DNA from: Chamaecyparis obtusa
Taxonomy: Eukaryota > Streptophyta > Pinopsida > Cupressales > Cupressaceae
Assembly: GCA_027943335.1 (NCBI GenBank)
Contig: BSBK01008847.1
Location: 186,001 to 250,000, forward strand
DNA: 64,000 nucleotides
Reading direction: 5' to 3'
Positions within the stretch are counted from its first letter, which is position 1. The number at the start of each line of letters is the position of its first letter. The translations under genes were made by a program, and so were the position numbers. Of the stretch, positions 1 to 12,545 are shown piece after piece. Below the pieces are notes generated by a model. The model did no database searches and was not told where the DNA came from. It saw only the letters and a list, made by a program, of their open reading frames with translations.

Positions 1-47
1 TTAGTCAACTTGCAAAGGAAAAAGATAAGTCCACACAACAATTCACA

Positions 48-1367
48 ATGGATAGTGTATGCCCTTTTCCTTTTGACAAAAGTATTCACATGCCTCCTTT
101 TCCAAAAGGAGTGGAATTGCCCAAATATGACAAGTACATGGGTACAACCGATCGCCAAGATCATTTGAGGGATTTTGGTGCCTTGTCTATGGAATTTATG
201 CATGATCAAACTTATCTTATGAGACTCTTTCCCCATAGCTTGGGCGGACCAGCTATGGAATGGTTTTGCCGATTGCTCCCTAGCATTAAGACTTTTGATG
301 AGATCGCTAATATTTTCCTTCAACATTATTCTCACAACATTCAACACCCTGTCAACATTCGTGACTTGTGTAACTTGAAACAACAATAGGGAGAGTCTTT
401 CTTGTCTTTTCTCCAAAGGTGGAGACAACTTTGCACGAAGTATCCTTGTAAATTACCTGAGTTTGAGAAACTTGATATCTTTTTGGACAATCTTCTCCCA
501 GACTTCAGATATCAGGTACAACTACAAGGTCCTTTGAATTTTAACAACATGATCAAACATGTTGTGAGGATAGAGGTCTTTATGATTAAGAAAGGATAAT
601 TAACTCCGAATAAGGACAATAAGCAAGGATTCTCCATGAACAAGGACAAAGGAAAGAATGTCAACAAGAACATAGACATTGTGAATGATGGAGTGGTTGA
701 TAATGTCACCGCAAAGCCTTCAAAGCCTATCTTTAATCTTACTTCCAATATACAAGTGGCTAAGGCTATTGAAAAGACCTCAATGGATAATCAGCAAAAT
801 TCAAGATTTTCTAAGAACAAACCTTGGGCCTCTCGACCCAAGTGTGAATTCACCTCTTTGGGAGAGCCTCTTGATGTGGTCTATAAAACTCTTGTATAGA
901 ATTAGGTTCTCACTCCTTTGGAAAAGTGTCCTTATGGCCCACAACTAAGACCTCATTGGTGGAATGAAAATGCCTGTTGCGACTATCACCAAAACATTGG
1001 TCATAAGACGTCTACTTGTCTTCAGTTGAAACATAAGGTTTAAGATCTCATTGATAATGGTGACATTCTTGTGGAAAACCATAATAAGAATTCAAAGCAT
1101 CAGGCATTTAAGGATCCTTTCCCTCCTCATGAGAAAGGTGAGTCTTCCACAACTAAGAATAACAATGCCAAGGTTAATTACACGTACACTACTACTGATA
1201 ATGTCATCAACATGATTGAACCTATTAGAGTTGAGTATTGCAATGTGATCACTTCTAAGGGGAGTAGCAATGCTCCCAAACCTATGACTCCTTTCATCTT
1301 GCATATTTCCACATCTCGTTCATCTGAATCTGAACAAATTCAAGATTGTGCTAATGTTGTTACTTGA
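48..1367 (+). pseudogene. Tat-type gag polyprotein, decayed
   Basis: The first 180 codons match a retrotransposon gag (capsid) domain: a YDKYMGTTD-like start, then GPAMEWFCRLLP, a segment on the inner core, and LQRWRQLCTKYP. A nucleic-acid-binding knuckle typical of Tat gag lies near 975-1020 (CDYHQNIGHKTSTC, a C-H-H-C variant). Everything reads in one frame (position 48, 402, 636 and 1071 are all in phase), but stops fall at about 387, 597, 897, 1039 and 1365. The start ATG at 48 is only the first one visible. The true gag start may be further left. Gag would package element RNA into virus-like particles in the cytoplasm. This copy cannot make a full protein. Confidence 0.75.
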
Positions 1368-1625
1368 TCACGTGGAAGAGTTGTTTTGAAAGGTCCCAAT
1401 CCTCCGAAGCAAACTATGGATAAGGATTCTTTGAAACAAACTATAGAAAAGGCTGCTATGAAACAAATAGTGGATAAGACTGCTATTGGTCCCACCAACA
1501 AAGCCTCAAAATTGACTCTTGCACCTAGTGCCACTAGTTATAGCATTTTAGATCAGCTCCAGTGAACCAATGCTCAGATTACTATTTTTGAGTTTTTGAA
1601 AATCTTGCCTGATCACAAGTAGATT

Positions 1626-2126
1626 TTGGATAAAGCCCTCACCGAGGAAAACATTCCCAAAGATCTCAATCTCAATCAGTTCCAATCTATGGTGGGTCAT
1701 TTAACTTTGCTGCATTATTTGTCCTTCTTTGAAGAAGATGATCACTCTTTGAGCCATCTGCATAATGCTCCATTGCATATAGAGGTCATGATAGGTCCCA
1801 AACGTGTCCATTGTGTGGTTATAGATAGTGGTGCTAGTCTCAATATCTATTCTGCTAAGTTGCTTACTCAGCTAGGTTATAATGAGGATTGCATAGACTC
1901 CTGCAAAAAGATTACCATCAAAGCTTATGATGAAGAAGAATGCAAATCCCAAGGCTTATTTGTGCTACCTATCTGCCTAGGACCTGTTGAGAGAGATGTT
2001 ACTTTTCAAGTCCTTGATATTCCTCTTGCGTACAAAATTTTGTTGGGTAGACCATGGATTCATGAGATGCAGGCTGTTCCATCTACTTACCATCAATGCA
2101 TCAAGTTTCCTTTCCATGGTGCATAA
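1626..2126 (+). pseudogene. Tat-type aspartic protease domain
   Basis: The frame contains VVIDSGASLNIYS, the D-S/T-G active-site loop of retropepsins, followed about 70 residues later by KILLGRPWIHEM, the ILLGRPW second conserved block of plant gypsy proteases. The protease would cut the gag-pol polyprotein. The frame is the same as the upstream gag frame and is separated from it by stops near 1365, 1563 and 1619. It ends at a TAA at 2124. The active-site Asp is still present, so the domain itself looks intact while the polyprotein around it is broken. Confidence 0.8.
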
Positions 2127-2297
2127 GTCATTGTTCCTGCTAATACCAATTATTCTTGCAACACCCTTGCGCAATCTGCTGATAGTTTGGTTCCAACAAA
2201 CAAAGAATCTACTGAGTTCTATGATGCTAAGCTTAGAGAAATGGAACAAAATTTGAAGCTTGAGGATACAGGCATGGGAGAGTAATGAATTGAACCT

Positions 2298-3591
2298 ATG
2301 CTATCTCTAGCTGCTTTGCCTCCATCTCCACATTCTTATGGGAGACCTTTTGAGAATAAAAAATCTACCACTAGCTCTCCTCAGATAGTTTATGATGGTG
2401 CCTTTGTCAAGGCTACAACACCTTTAGAAGATGAAGAAGAAGAAAGGGATATCACATCTTGGATCTATAAAGGGAAAGAAATATCTGAAACAACTACTCC
2501 TCCTCTAGACTTAGAACAAGAGCCCTATAGTGAAGGCTTCAAAATCATGAAGTGCTTCAGACACAAGGGGAGTGGTCCTATAGGAATAAATGACAATGGT
2601 TTGCTGAAACCTATTGAAGCTACAGGTCACTGCTCAAAGGACACTACTGGCTTAGGCTTTAAAAAGACTCCCTTCCATTTAGGGACAAAGAAATTTGTGT
2701 CCACACTTGAACCTGAACCTGAGTCAGAATTTGAAGATACTATACCAGAGGTGAATCCAGAGGCTAGCTTTGATGGAGACATCTTTCCTTATCCCATACC
2801 TTCGGATCTTGTTGCATTCTTTGAAGAACCTGATGAGCCTATCATACCTGTCCATATGGTAGAGACTGATACTGATACTGATACTTATTCTGAGACTGAT
2901 TTTGATAAAACCTCTTCAGTGCATCAATTCACATATGAGCAATGGAAAGAAACACTGAATAGTGATCCCCATTTTACAGGTGAACGATATAGACCGCCAC
3001 ATTTTCAAAAGCGGCTTGAACAAGAACAACTTTAGCAAGTTGTTAATGCCACCAGAGATGGTAATGAGTTTGATGATGATGCTAGTGCTAATGGAATTCC
3101 CACATCAAGTACTGAATCACATGGACATGAGTTTGACTCTTTGTCTACTACTACTTTTGATGTAGACATAGATACTGTTCATGTATATGAGAGACTTCTC
3201 AAAGTTGGTGAAGGGTCTAGTGCTAGGACTCACGAATTTGATGCCATCGATGTTGACTTTTCCTCTACTTTTGACGTAGGTTCTCATAAGGACTTGAACG
3301 CTCCTTTGGATGAAATCGCTCTAGGTCTTGACTTGCTTGTCAGTGCTTTTGATGGTTATACTATGAACGCAATTGAACCAGCTAGTACTACTCTTTCACT
3401 CCACCATCTTGATCTTATTGACTGGAACTCCTCCTCATCCAATGAAATCCTAACATTCTAGAATGATTACACTCTAGCCTATTACCTCTATGCTATTGAA
3501 CCTGTAATGTCTTCCACCAGCGAAAGCAATGTCAACATGATAGAGGCTGATATCAAGTATCTTAGTCAAAAAAATAAAAAGAAGAAAAAAT
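2298..3591 (+). pseudogene. Linker region between protease and RT of the Tat element
   Basis: Two open stretches (2298-3035 and 3141-3461) stay in the gag-protease frame. They encode acidic, Ser/Thr/Asp-rich sequence (for example a run of alternating D-T between 2868 and 2885) with no recognised fold. A long, poorly conserved spacer between protease and RT is common in Tat elements. Near 2600-2680 the motif TTGLGFKKTPFHLG resembles a conserved patch seen in such linkers. Stops occur near 2124, 2283, 3033, 3459 and 3591. The last is in an A-rich tract where the reading frame changes for the rest of pol. Confidence 0.6.
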
Positions 3592-3597
3592 AGATGC

Positions 3598-5229
3598 TTT
3601 GATGGTGAAAACCACATTGTAGCAGTATCAGAGCCAAAAATAGTAAAAATAAAAGACGTATCTGTGGGTGAAAACCTCTCTAAGGCACCCAAGGATGAGA
3701 TACTTGATACTCTACTAAGTCATTTTCAAGAGAGATCATCAGTTTTGATTGAGCCAACACAACCAGTGAATTTGGGTACAGAGGCTACTCTGCAAATTAT
3801 ACATCTGGCACAATCATTGTCTGCACAAGAAAAGGAAGAGTTCACTAGCTTCTTTCAAAGTAAGAAAATAAACTTTTCATGGACCTATTTTGATATGCCT
3901 AGATTGGATCCCAATCTGATCATGCATCATCTATCCATTGCACTAGGTGTCAAGCTTGTTAAGTAGAAGCTTCGAAAGATGCACCCTCACGTGGCACTTT
4001 TGGTTAAAGCTGAACTAGAGAACCTCCTTAAAGCTGGTTTCATAAGAGCAATTGATTATGCCGAATGGATTTCAAACATTATTCCCATCACCAAACATGA
4101 TAAATCCATTTGTGTGTATACAGATTTCTAGGATCTAAACAAGGCATGTCCAAAAGATGACTTCCCACTACCAAACATTGACATGATAGTTGACATGACA
4201 ACAAGTTATGAGATGTATTCCCTAATGGATGGCTTCTCTGACTATAATCAAATAAAAATTTTGCCAGAGGATCAAGAAAAGACCGCTTTCACATGTTCCT
4301 GGAGCACTTTTTGCTGGAATGTCATGCCTTTTGGGCTTAAGAATGCTGGAGCAACATATCAGAGAGCTGTCACTACCATTTTTCATGATATGATGCATAA
4401 GACAATGGAGGACTATGCGGATGATACTTTAGCCAAAAGTATGTAGTGAAGAACTCACTGTGAAGATTTGGGTCCCATTCTTGACCGCATGGAACAATTT
4501 AGTCTTAGACTTAATCCCAAGAAATGTGCATTTGATGTCACTTCTGGGAAACTCTTGGGTTACATCATTTCAGCTAAGGGTATAGAGGTTGATCCAGAAA
4601 AAGTTCAAGCTATTATGGACATGCCTCAGCCTAAAAATATAAGTCAGATGAGAGGACTTCAGGGAAGGCTACAATCTATTTGGTGGTTCATTTCACAGCT
4701 GGCTGACAAATCACAACCATTCACTAAAACTCTGCATAAAGGTGTGACCTATGAATGGAATGAAGAATGTGACAAGGGGCTCACTAAAATAAAATAGTAT
4801 CTTGCTAATCCACCTATTTTGATGCCTCCTATTCATGGGAAGCCACTTATACTGTACATCTCAGCCATGAGCACATCTTCGAGTGCTCTCCTAGCTCAAG
4901 AGGATCATAACAATAAAGAGAGAGCTATTTACTATATCAGCAGAACATTGGTCTCTTATGAGATGAACTATTCAATCATTGAAAAAGCTTGTCTAGATGT
5001 AGTGTTCGCTTCACAAAAATTGTGACATTATATGTTGGCTCACACTATGAGACTTATTGTAAAAATTGATCCACTAAAATACCGACTGAGTAAAGGTTCC
5101 CTCATGGGTAGATTAGCAAAATGGGTTATGATCCTCAGCGAGTTTGACATTGAGTATGTGGAAAGAAAAGCTATCAAAGGACAGGAGATTGCCGATCAGT
5201 TGGCAGAGGCTCCTTTGAAAGATCACTAG
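3598..5229 (+). pseudogene. Reverse transcriptase and first RNase H of the Tat element
   Basis: RT begins after a lead-in at 3598-3966. It shows KDDFPLPNID, VMPFGLKNAGATYQR and a catalytic box reading YADD near 4420 (YVDD is usual). The thumb segment ends near 4680. The connected Ty3-type RNase H follows at about 4800-5229 (ALLAQEDHNNKERAIYYISR, then a C-terminal EIADQLAEAP). Stops interrupt at 3964, 4129, 4444, 4795, 5023 and 5227, all in one frame with no internal frameshift. The enzyme would copy element RNA to DNA from a tRNA primer and remove the RNA strand. This copy is inactive as a protein. Confidence 0.85.
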
Positions 5230-5262
5230 CCTTTAAACATTGAATTCTTAGATGAGTCTATC

Positions 5263-5664
5263 ATGCTTCTCACACATCAGTCTTGGAACATGTTCTTTGA
5301 TGGATTATTCACTCAGCAAGGATCAGGTGCAAATATTCTATTTATAACACCTCAAAGATACTCATTACCAAAAGCTTATAAGATGTTGTTTCCTTGCACA
5401 AACAACATAGCTGAATATGAATCTCTCATTAATGGTATGAAGATAGCCATTGAATGACATGTGGACAAGCTCAAGATTTTTGGGGACTCCCAGTTAATCA
5501 TCAACCAAGTTAATGATGTCTATCAAACAAAAGATGACAATCTAATACCTTGAAAAAAAATGGTGGATGATCTCAAGTTGTATTTTGCACACATTTCCTT
5601 CCAGCAAATTCCAAGAGTAGACAATAAGATAGCCGATGCTATGAACACTCTTGCCTCAATGTTA
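5263..5664 (+). pseudogene. Second (archaeal-like) RNase H domain of the Tat element
   Basis: A second RNase H-like domain sits between the Ty3-type RNase H and integrase: WNMFFDGLFTQQGSGANI (first acidic strand), then NNIAEYESLINGMKIA (the catalytic Glu helix), then KIFGDSQLIINQV (third acidic position). The end, DNKIADAMNTLAS, matches the fourth acidic position. Plant Tat elements are known to carry such an extra, archaeal-type RNase H. Stops lie near 5455, 5551 and 5665. All four expected acidic residues appear to be present, which suggests the domain was functional before decay. Confidence 0.8.
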
Positions 5665-5667
5665 TAG

Positions 5668-7030
5668 ATGCCGGAAAATGATTTCAAACATGAATTCCTG
5701 GTGGAAACATTATGCTACCCTGCCTATGACATTCCTAAATCCAAGATGATCTATTCTGTCATTGGACATGACTCATCCCGCTACCACCATATCTATTCCT
5801 ACCTCTGTGACCAAATCATTCCTGAAACCTATACCCTGAATGAGAAACATCACCTCATTCGTACTGCTTCACGGTATGTCATCATAGCAAATGACTTGTA
5901 TAGACGGGGTCTAGAAGGTACCCTCCTTAGGTGTCTAGAACCTAATGAGTCCAAATGTGTGCTAGTTGAGGTACATGAAGGTATCTGTGGCTCTCATTCG
6001 AGTGGTCTGATGTTGGATCGTAAACTTATTAGAGCTGGTTACTACTGGCCTGATATGGAGAAAGAAGCTATTCAATATGCCAAGACTTGCAAGTAGTGCC
6101 AATATCACAGGAATCTGATCCATGCTCCTGCTAAAGAGCTTATGCCTTTCGTTAGTTTTTGGCCATTTTAGGAATGGGCCTTTGACTTGGTAGGCCAGAT
6201 ACATCTTTCTTCTTCAAGAGGACATAAATTCATAATCACCGCTATAGATTACTTTACCAAATGGGTCGAGGTAGTCCCTATGACTATAGCTGATGGCAAG
6301 GTTCTGGCTATGTTTATTCTAAACTATATCAATTGTAGATATGGTGTACCCTCATCTATTATCATTGACAATGGGGGAAAATTCAAGAACAAGGACTTGA
6401 TAGACTTATGCACCAAATTCAGGATCATTCAACACCGGTTGTCTATCTATTATCCTTAGGGTAATGGGCAAGTAGAAGCTTCTAATAAGACAATTCTCAA
6501 AATCTTGCACAAAATAGTTCATAAATCTGGTAGAGATTGGCACCTCTAGATTAATCCATCTTTATGGGCCTATAGAACAAGCATTCGAACACCAATGGGG
6601 GCCATGCCCTTTGCCTTGGTTTATGGAGTAGAAGTAGTATTTCCTATTGAGGTCAAGATTCCTACATTGTGAATCTCTTTGAGATGCCTTGTCACTGATG
6701 AAGAAACTAGAATATCCTAGCTATAAGAGCTAGAGTTAATGGATGAATGTTGAAAGGTGGTGTTTGATCATCTTCGAGCATACCAAAATATAATGTCAAA
6801 AGCCTACAATAAGAAAGTCAGACAAAGGGAATTCCAAGTGGGTGATCTCATCCTCAGAGAAAACCCCAAGAATCAGTAGTAGAGAGTCCAGAAAGGGAAG
6901 TTTGAACCAAACTAGCTTGGTCCATACGTTATTACTGTAGCATTTGGATATGGTGCTTACCGACTCTCCAGAGCAACTCAAAGAGCCAATAAACACTCTT
7001 CATCTAAAGAAGTTCTACAGCTGACATTCT
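5668..7030 (+). pseudogene. Integrase of the Tat element
   Basis: The HHCC zinc-binding region is at about 5970-6105 (VHEGICGSHSSG ... CK, a stop, CQYH). The catalytic core follows with Asp in AFDLVGQIH (about 6182), Asp in IIIDNGGKF (about 6365) and Glu in GNGQVEASNK (about 6475). The C-terminal part runs to about 7030 and includes KVRQREFQVGDLILR, the SH3-like DNA-binding patch. Stops lie at 6094, 6169, 6457, 6547, 6670 and several later sites, all in the same frame. Integrase would insert the DNA copy into the host chromosome. The D-D-E triad is present, so loss is by nonsense changes only. Confidence 0.88.
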
Positions 7031-8459
7031 CTATGTGCTCATGTACATACTTATTGATCCTGAAAAAATCCTAAAAATGGTATTGTTATACACTAAGTTT
7101 GTACCCTTGTTTCAAGCTCTCTTGGTCTTGATAACTTAGTATAACATGGGAATCATCTCCAGGTTGTGGGACCTATGCTAACTGAGATGAGACCTCTAGG
7201 TTCAAGGCTGGTTCCTCTTGGATAATCACCTTAATTTTCTCTTGACATGAAAGTAAAGCTTGAGGGGAAAAGGGATATAAGGAATGCTTGAAATGGAAAT
7301 GACTTGAAAGCAAGCTACCTACTAGGTGATACACTAAAATTAGGGTTTGGATCTCAGTATAGAGGATGAATTTTGATGAACAACTTAGGTCTTGGAGATC
7401 ACAACTCACTAAATAGGCTTGCATAAGTATTTCATAGAAGGGTCTGCAATAGAAAGAGGCTATTTGGGGAAAAGGAGGATTTCACAAACAATAGCATCGC
7501 TGAGGATTTAGACACAATTTATGACCTGTAAACGAACATTCACTTCTACAACTCGGCATAGGAATGAGACAAGATTGTTAGGGTGTTGAAGTATACCCAC
7601 AAAAGCATTCACATCCAATCATCCACAATAACACACAATAGTTATAGAAAGAGAGAGGGATCAAGAACCCTAAGATATCACTGAAAACATCATATACTTT
7701 AATCCAATAAGAGATAACTCAAACAAGGAAGCATAGGGACATGAAGGATTGTCACAAAATACCTCTACAATGTTTGTATTATCAATGGGAATTTTACAAT
7801 TGTATAAGCCAGAGGGTAGAAATGATACCACAGATGACCCTTAAGAAAAGATGAATTTCTTCTACAATTTCCCAACTCTTCTTTTACAAAAAGTCAATTC
7901 TGAGCTCAAAAGCTCCAAAAATACAATATATACATCCTCTTGCACACAGGCAAGAGTCAAAACCTAATTAGGGTCGCATATTTTACATGAAAGGACCAAC
8001 CCTAAATCTGTCAATTTTGATCATAAATATAACTCTGCAAAATCATAGTTGATCAGATATTCATCTTTGCGTGCCCATCCCTGTACTGAAATCAACTTAC
8101 AGACAAGCAACCTTGCCTTCACCAACTTTCCTGCAACAAAGTCACACCATGAATGCATTGATTGGTACTCTCAGAGAAAAAGAAATGACCAAAGATGACT
8201 GCCCAGACCTTTATCATCATCTTCCCAACTACAAATGTCCTACAAACATAAATTTTCTAACTACCTCACTGCTTGTGGTCTGCAAATCAAACACTGGCAG
8301 AAAACCCTTTTAGACATATTTGAATTTGAATATTAACAGCTAGCCGGTCATTTTTAAAATGTGTCTGTCGATATCTTTTCCTTCTTGGCGAATGAACGGC
8401 CCAGATATGCTAAGAAAATAACTTTAAAACCCTTCTGGAAAGTCAAAGCCACTGTGGAA

Positions 8460-9350
8460 GTCAGCGGCCAATCAGAAGTGAGCAAATTGACATGTCAGCA
8501 TAATTGGACCCACCTTGAGCCTTTCTTCCTTTAAGTCATTCAGCAACTGCGCGACTCAAGGTTTGTCTCTAACTCACGAAGAACTTTCAAGCTTGGGCCC
8601 ATTTATGCCACTTGGCATTCTTTTATTCACTCTAGCTGCTTTGTCCGTAAACACCTCCACAAGCTCTGACAACGGACCCACTCAAACTGAGATTCTAATC
8701 TAATGACGGGTGCATGATCTCATGATTGCCAAATATTCCTCTAGCTCATATGCCCGCTGTAGATCTTAATTAAGCCGTGACCCCACTGACACATCGGTCC
8801 ACCTAGAAGTCTTCATCAGCACACGACAACCAATCACATTTGAGCAAGTCAGCATACCTGGCAACACGGTCCCACAGATTTTCTCTTTACTTCGACCAAT
8901 GAAAATTGAGCACGTCACCCTGACCTGGCATTGGACCCACCTGACAAAGGCTAGACACCTGGCAAAATGGACAGTTGTCTTATAATCTCATACCTCTGAC
9001 ACATTTCATAAGAACCTACGCCAGCCGTTGATTTCCATCCTTCTGACATCCCTGCAGTTGCTCTGACATGACCCTACTGACAAGTCCTAGTCATCACCAC
9101 ACAGACCAATAAAATGCGAGCACATCAGCAACCGAGGACCCACTCGACATAACTCTGACAGCAAAATGAAATCAATGGTCGGCGTATAATCTCATGTGTT
9201 AGAAAAAATCCATGAGAAGATACACCAACCATTTATCTAAAAGGGATTCAGTCAGCCAGGCCCGCTCTGATACCATAAACAAGTCATCACCCTCGGCCAA
9301 TGAAAAGCTTCCATGTAGGACACCGAGGCAGTGGACCCACTGAGCAATTG
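8460..9350 (+). repeat. Diverged repeat array with CCAAT...GGACCCAC units
   Basis: A loosely conserved unit recurs with CCAAT at about 8468, 8830, 8896, 9106 and 9298. Most units are followed by a GAGCA..TCA-type segment and then (G)GACCCAC. Spacing is irregular. Units are too diverged to give a single period by eye. Confidence 0.5.
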
Positions 9351-9899
9351 AAGCACTGTGTTGGAATGAAGATCAACGGTCGTCGTTAAACTGCTATGCT
9401 TAAATAGACTGCAGCTTCACCCAACGGCATAGTGATAGCCATAGATCTTGCACAGACGTTAACTGCTAGGAAGCCGAGACCACCAAGCATTACATGATCA
9501 CGCGACTGAGGAAAAGATAACTGCTCACTAAGTCGCTGAAAGGAAAAGATGACCGCTAAAAAAAAGAGAGCCTATGACCAGCCAATAGGATTAAAGTGCA
9601 CATGGGTATTTGAGGATTTTAAGTTGTCGATAAAGTAATGACCAAATAGAATTCAGCTTAGGGTTTTTTAACACAATGACTAGATTTATGAATATTTGAC
9701 TTGCAGACCAGGGTACTTTAGAAATTTGCAGAGGCCAGAGGACAGGGTAGAAAACCATGAAACTTTCTAAGGTGCTTGGCAGATAAAATTGCAGACTCTG
9801 GGATAGGACTTAACCAAATTTGTATGCATAGGAAGATTTGGGTAATAGGTATATTCTCAAAAATCCTAAAAATTACAAAATGTCCTGAAAAAATGATCA

Positions 9900-10230
9900 T
9901 CTTAGTGAAAACTTGGCAAATAGGCGCTTTGATGTATCTATTATCCTGGTGAAAACTTGGTAAATAGACACCTTGATAATACTCAAAAAAATAGAAAATT
10001 TGAAAAATACAAAAAAAATAAAAATCAATAAGACAAAAAAAGTGAAAAAAATAAAAAATACAAAAAAATGAGATATTCAAAAAATAAAAAAAACAAAAAA
10101 AAATGAGAAAAGTACAAAAAAATTGAAAAAGAAGAAAAAATGTGCCATTGATGAAAACCTGGTAAACAGGCGTCATGGTAGCAAAAATAGAATCTCTGCC
10201 AAGATGGTGAAAACCTGGTAAATAGGTGCC
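9900..10230 (+). repeat. GTGAAAACYTGGTAAATAGG repeats and A-rich tract
   Basis: Four copies of GAAAACTTGGTAAATAGGCGCC-like sequence (read to 20 bases) begin near 9905, 9950, 10150 and 10206. Between the second and third lies an A-rich, TA/CA-spotted stretch (9985-10145) that produces a long Phe-rich artefact frame on the minus strand. Confidence 0.6.
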
Positions 10231-10492
10231 TCTAGTTTCCTGAAGTTATATCACATCTCAGCGTCGCTTGACTCTTAGTTTCCTGCTTTAGTTTCCTTGC
10301 ATTGCTGCTTTAGTTGCTTCCTTTGTTTCCTACTTTAGTCTGTTTCCCGCTTTGGTTTGCTAGCTCATGCACTTGCTTTCAGTTATCTTTGATATTTTGC
10401 TCGATTCTTCATAGATTGGAACCGGTAACACTTGGGGGCACTTGCCTGGTCTAGGGGGCATTGTCCTATCGCTTTTGGAAACTCTTTTCGTG

Positions 10493-10880
10493 CATCAATC
10501 ACTAGTGGTTCTCACTGCATCTGCCTGCTAAATGCCTAGCTACTTATGAGATTTCTCTCCTTGAGAATCTCTCATGTATCAGTCGCTAGTGGTTTCTATT
10601 GTGCTTACCTACTGATACCTAGCTTTCGTTTGACCTCTCTCTTTCAGGATGTCTCCCTTACATCAGTCACCAGTGGTTCTCATTGCGTTTGCCTACTGAT
10701 GTTTCGCTAGTATCTCTGAGATTTCTTGCCTTGAGGATCTCTCTTGTATCGGTCACCAACATTTCTCGCTACATCTGCCTGTCAATACTTTGTTTAGCTC
10801 CCCGATATCTTCTTGAGACTTCGTCTCTCGCGACAGTCACCAGTGGTTCTCATTGCGTCTGTCTGTTGTCGCTATCCCGT
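10493..10880 (+). repeat. Five-copy tandem repeat, period 84-86 bp
   Basis: Units begin at about 10493, 10577, 10661, 10747 and 10831 with the core CATCAGTCACCAGTGGTTCT. The fourth unit is the most diverged. It lies within the non-coding tail of the Tat element. Confidence 0.8.
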
Positions 10881-12169
10881 TGAGACTTCAAACATTGTAC
10901 ATTTCTGATTCGATTCCAATTCACTTGAACATGAACTTAAAATGAATTTGTGTTCCTCTGAGGCATGCTGAGCTTTCTTTTCTTTGAGTGCTTGTTTGTT
11001 TGCTTTCTTTGCTTTTTGCTTGTTGGTTTAGTTCAAATGATCCAAAGATTCTGTCTAAGAGGGGTGTCCATCTGTAAGAGCCTCCATCTCGTATTGGATG
11101 GCCATGCGTAAGTCGACTTCTTTTATATGGATGCTTTGGTGAGGTTGGTTCTTCTCCTTGTCTTTTGGGTGACTTCTTTCTACTACAAGTGAAATTGTAA
11201 ACGCTTGTCCTGCTAAGTGAATGTAAGGGTCATTGCGAGAAATCTTTGGCAAAAGAAGAAACTCCTATGTGTTTGGTGTGTTTTTATGCAAGCAACATTT
11301 AGGTCATTCTAGCAATTATGCTTTGATGCTTATGTTAACTTGTTAAATCAAAATGAATACGTGTTCAAGTCATTCTGGCTTCTTGTGCCTTAATGCTTAC
11401 ACCTCATTCTGAAAAATCTAAGACTTATGTCATATTCATATTCTCATGATAGCGATATCAGTGAGGGTTGTGTGGCATCTTGCAACCGTCCGAATTTAAA
11501 AGGCTCTATGATGATAATTTGGTGAGTCCAACAACCAAGTCCTAGGATTGCATTTAGTTTAGGCTTGCATTTTCATTCTAGGCTTACATTGAGACAATGC
11601 TTGGTGCTCTCTTGATTGCCTTCTATTCATAGAAGGTCCTCATCTTTCATCCCGGGTTCATCTTGATTGCACAAGTTTTCAGGATCGAAATCAAAATCTG
11701 ACATCTCTAGATAGCTCAAAATTGCGTTTTAAATTCTAGGATCCTTTGGGATCAGACGCTTGTGCAGTCAGCCTTTTGGCGTCATTTTTCCTACCAGATC
11801 CTCATCTTTTCATCATGTTCTCGAGATCTTTTCTCTTTTTCATCAAAGTCAACTTTGGTCAACTATGGTAAAACTTGGTCAATAGGACCTCTGGATCGCT
11901 CCAAATTACTTTTGCATCTTCTTGATGCTTCTTTAATCTACTCTGAATTCTTTTGGATCTTCGATCTTATCTTTATTTGCAACCTCTTGTTGTCAATCAT
12001 CTTCTGACATGTCATCTTTTGATTTCACTCCCGAGGGGGTAGGATGATTGCATCATTTGAATCTTGTCAAATCAATTATTGAATCAGTCTGATTTGAATC
12101 ATCAGTTCTCATTGCTAGGGCTATCTTGGTGCCTCATATCTGGTCATCTTATCATCTATCTTTTAGGTA

Positions 12170-12545
12170 TATGAGCAATCTAACTCAGATCCTCAAGGGC
12201 CAAGCTTCATTCTGGAGATGGTTCTTGAAATCTTTTAGGTATTGGGGCAATCTAACCCTAGTTCCTGAGAGTCAAGCTTCATTGTGGAGATGGCTCTCGA
12301 AATCTCTTTTGGACCGTTATCTGGGCAATCTAACCCAGGTCTCGGATGATTAACCTTTGTATTGGGGAAATCTAACCCTGATTCTGAGATAGTCCTAAAA
12401 TCTTCATCAATTGGTATTGGGGCAATCTAACCCTGGTTCCAGTTCTCTTTTAAGATTTTTGTCTTCGCAATCTAACTTGGACTTCAGAAAATCATGCTTT
12501 GATCTATTCGATGTCTGGGCAATCTAACCTAGACTTCTAAAATTC
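12170..12545 (+). repeat. GGGCAATCTAACCC repeats
   Basis: Seven copies of a GGGCAATCTAACCCNGG core occur near 12173, 12244, 12313, 12365, 12419, 12466 and 12524. Spacing is about 70 bp for the first units and 47-58 bp later. The array ends about 60 bp before the polypurine tract. Confidence 0.75.

Noticed and set aside
48..7030. Stop-codon recoding or readthrough as explanation for the many in-frame stops in the Tat element
   Set aside because: All three stop codons occur, and nearby elements show clear codon-by-codon decay, so mutation is sufficient.
9264..9275. GCTCTGATACCA, complement of an iMet primer site
   Set aside because: There is no LTR start or paired LTR beside it; it lies in the diverged repeat region of the Tat tail.
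9718..10176. 152-codon Phe-rich minus-strand frame
   Set aside because: It comes from an A-rich tract in the Tat tail, with no motif and no homologous frame.
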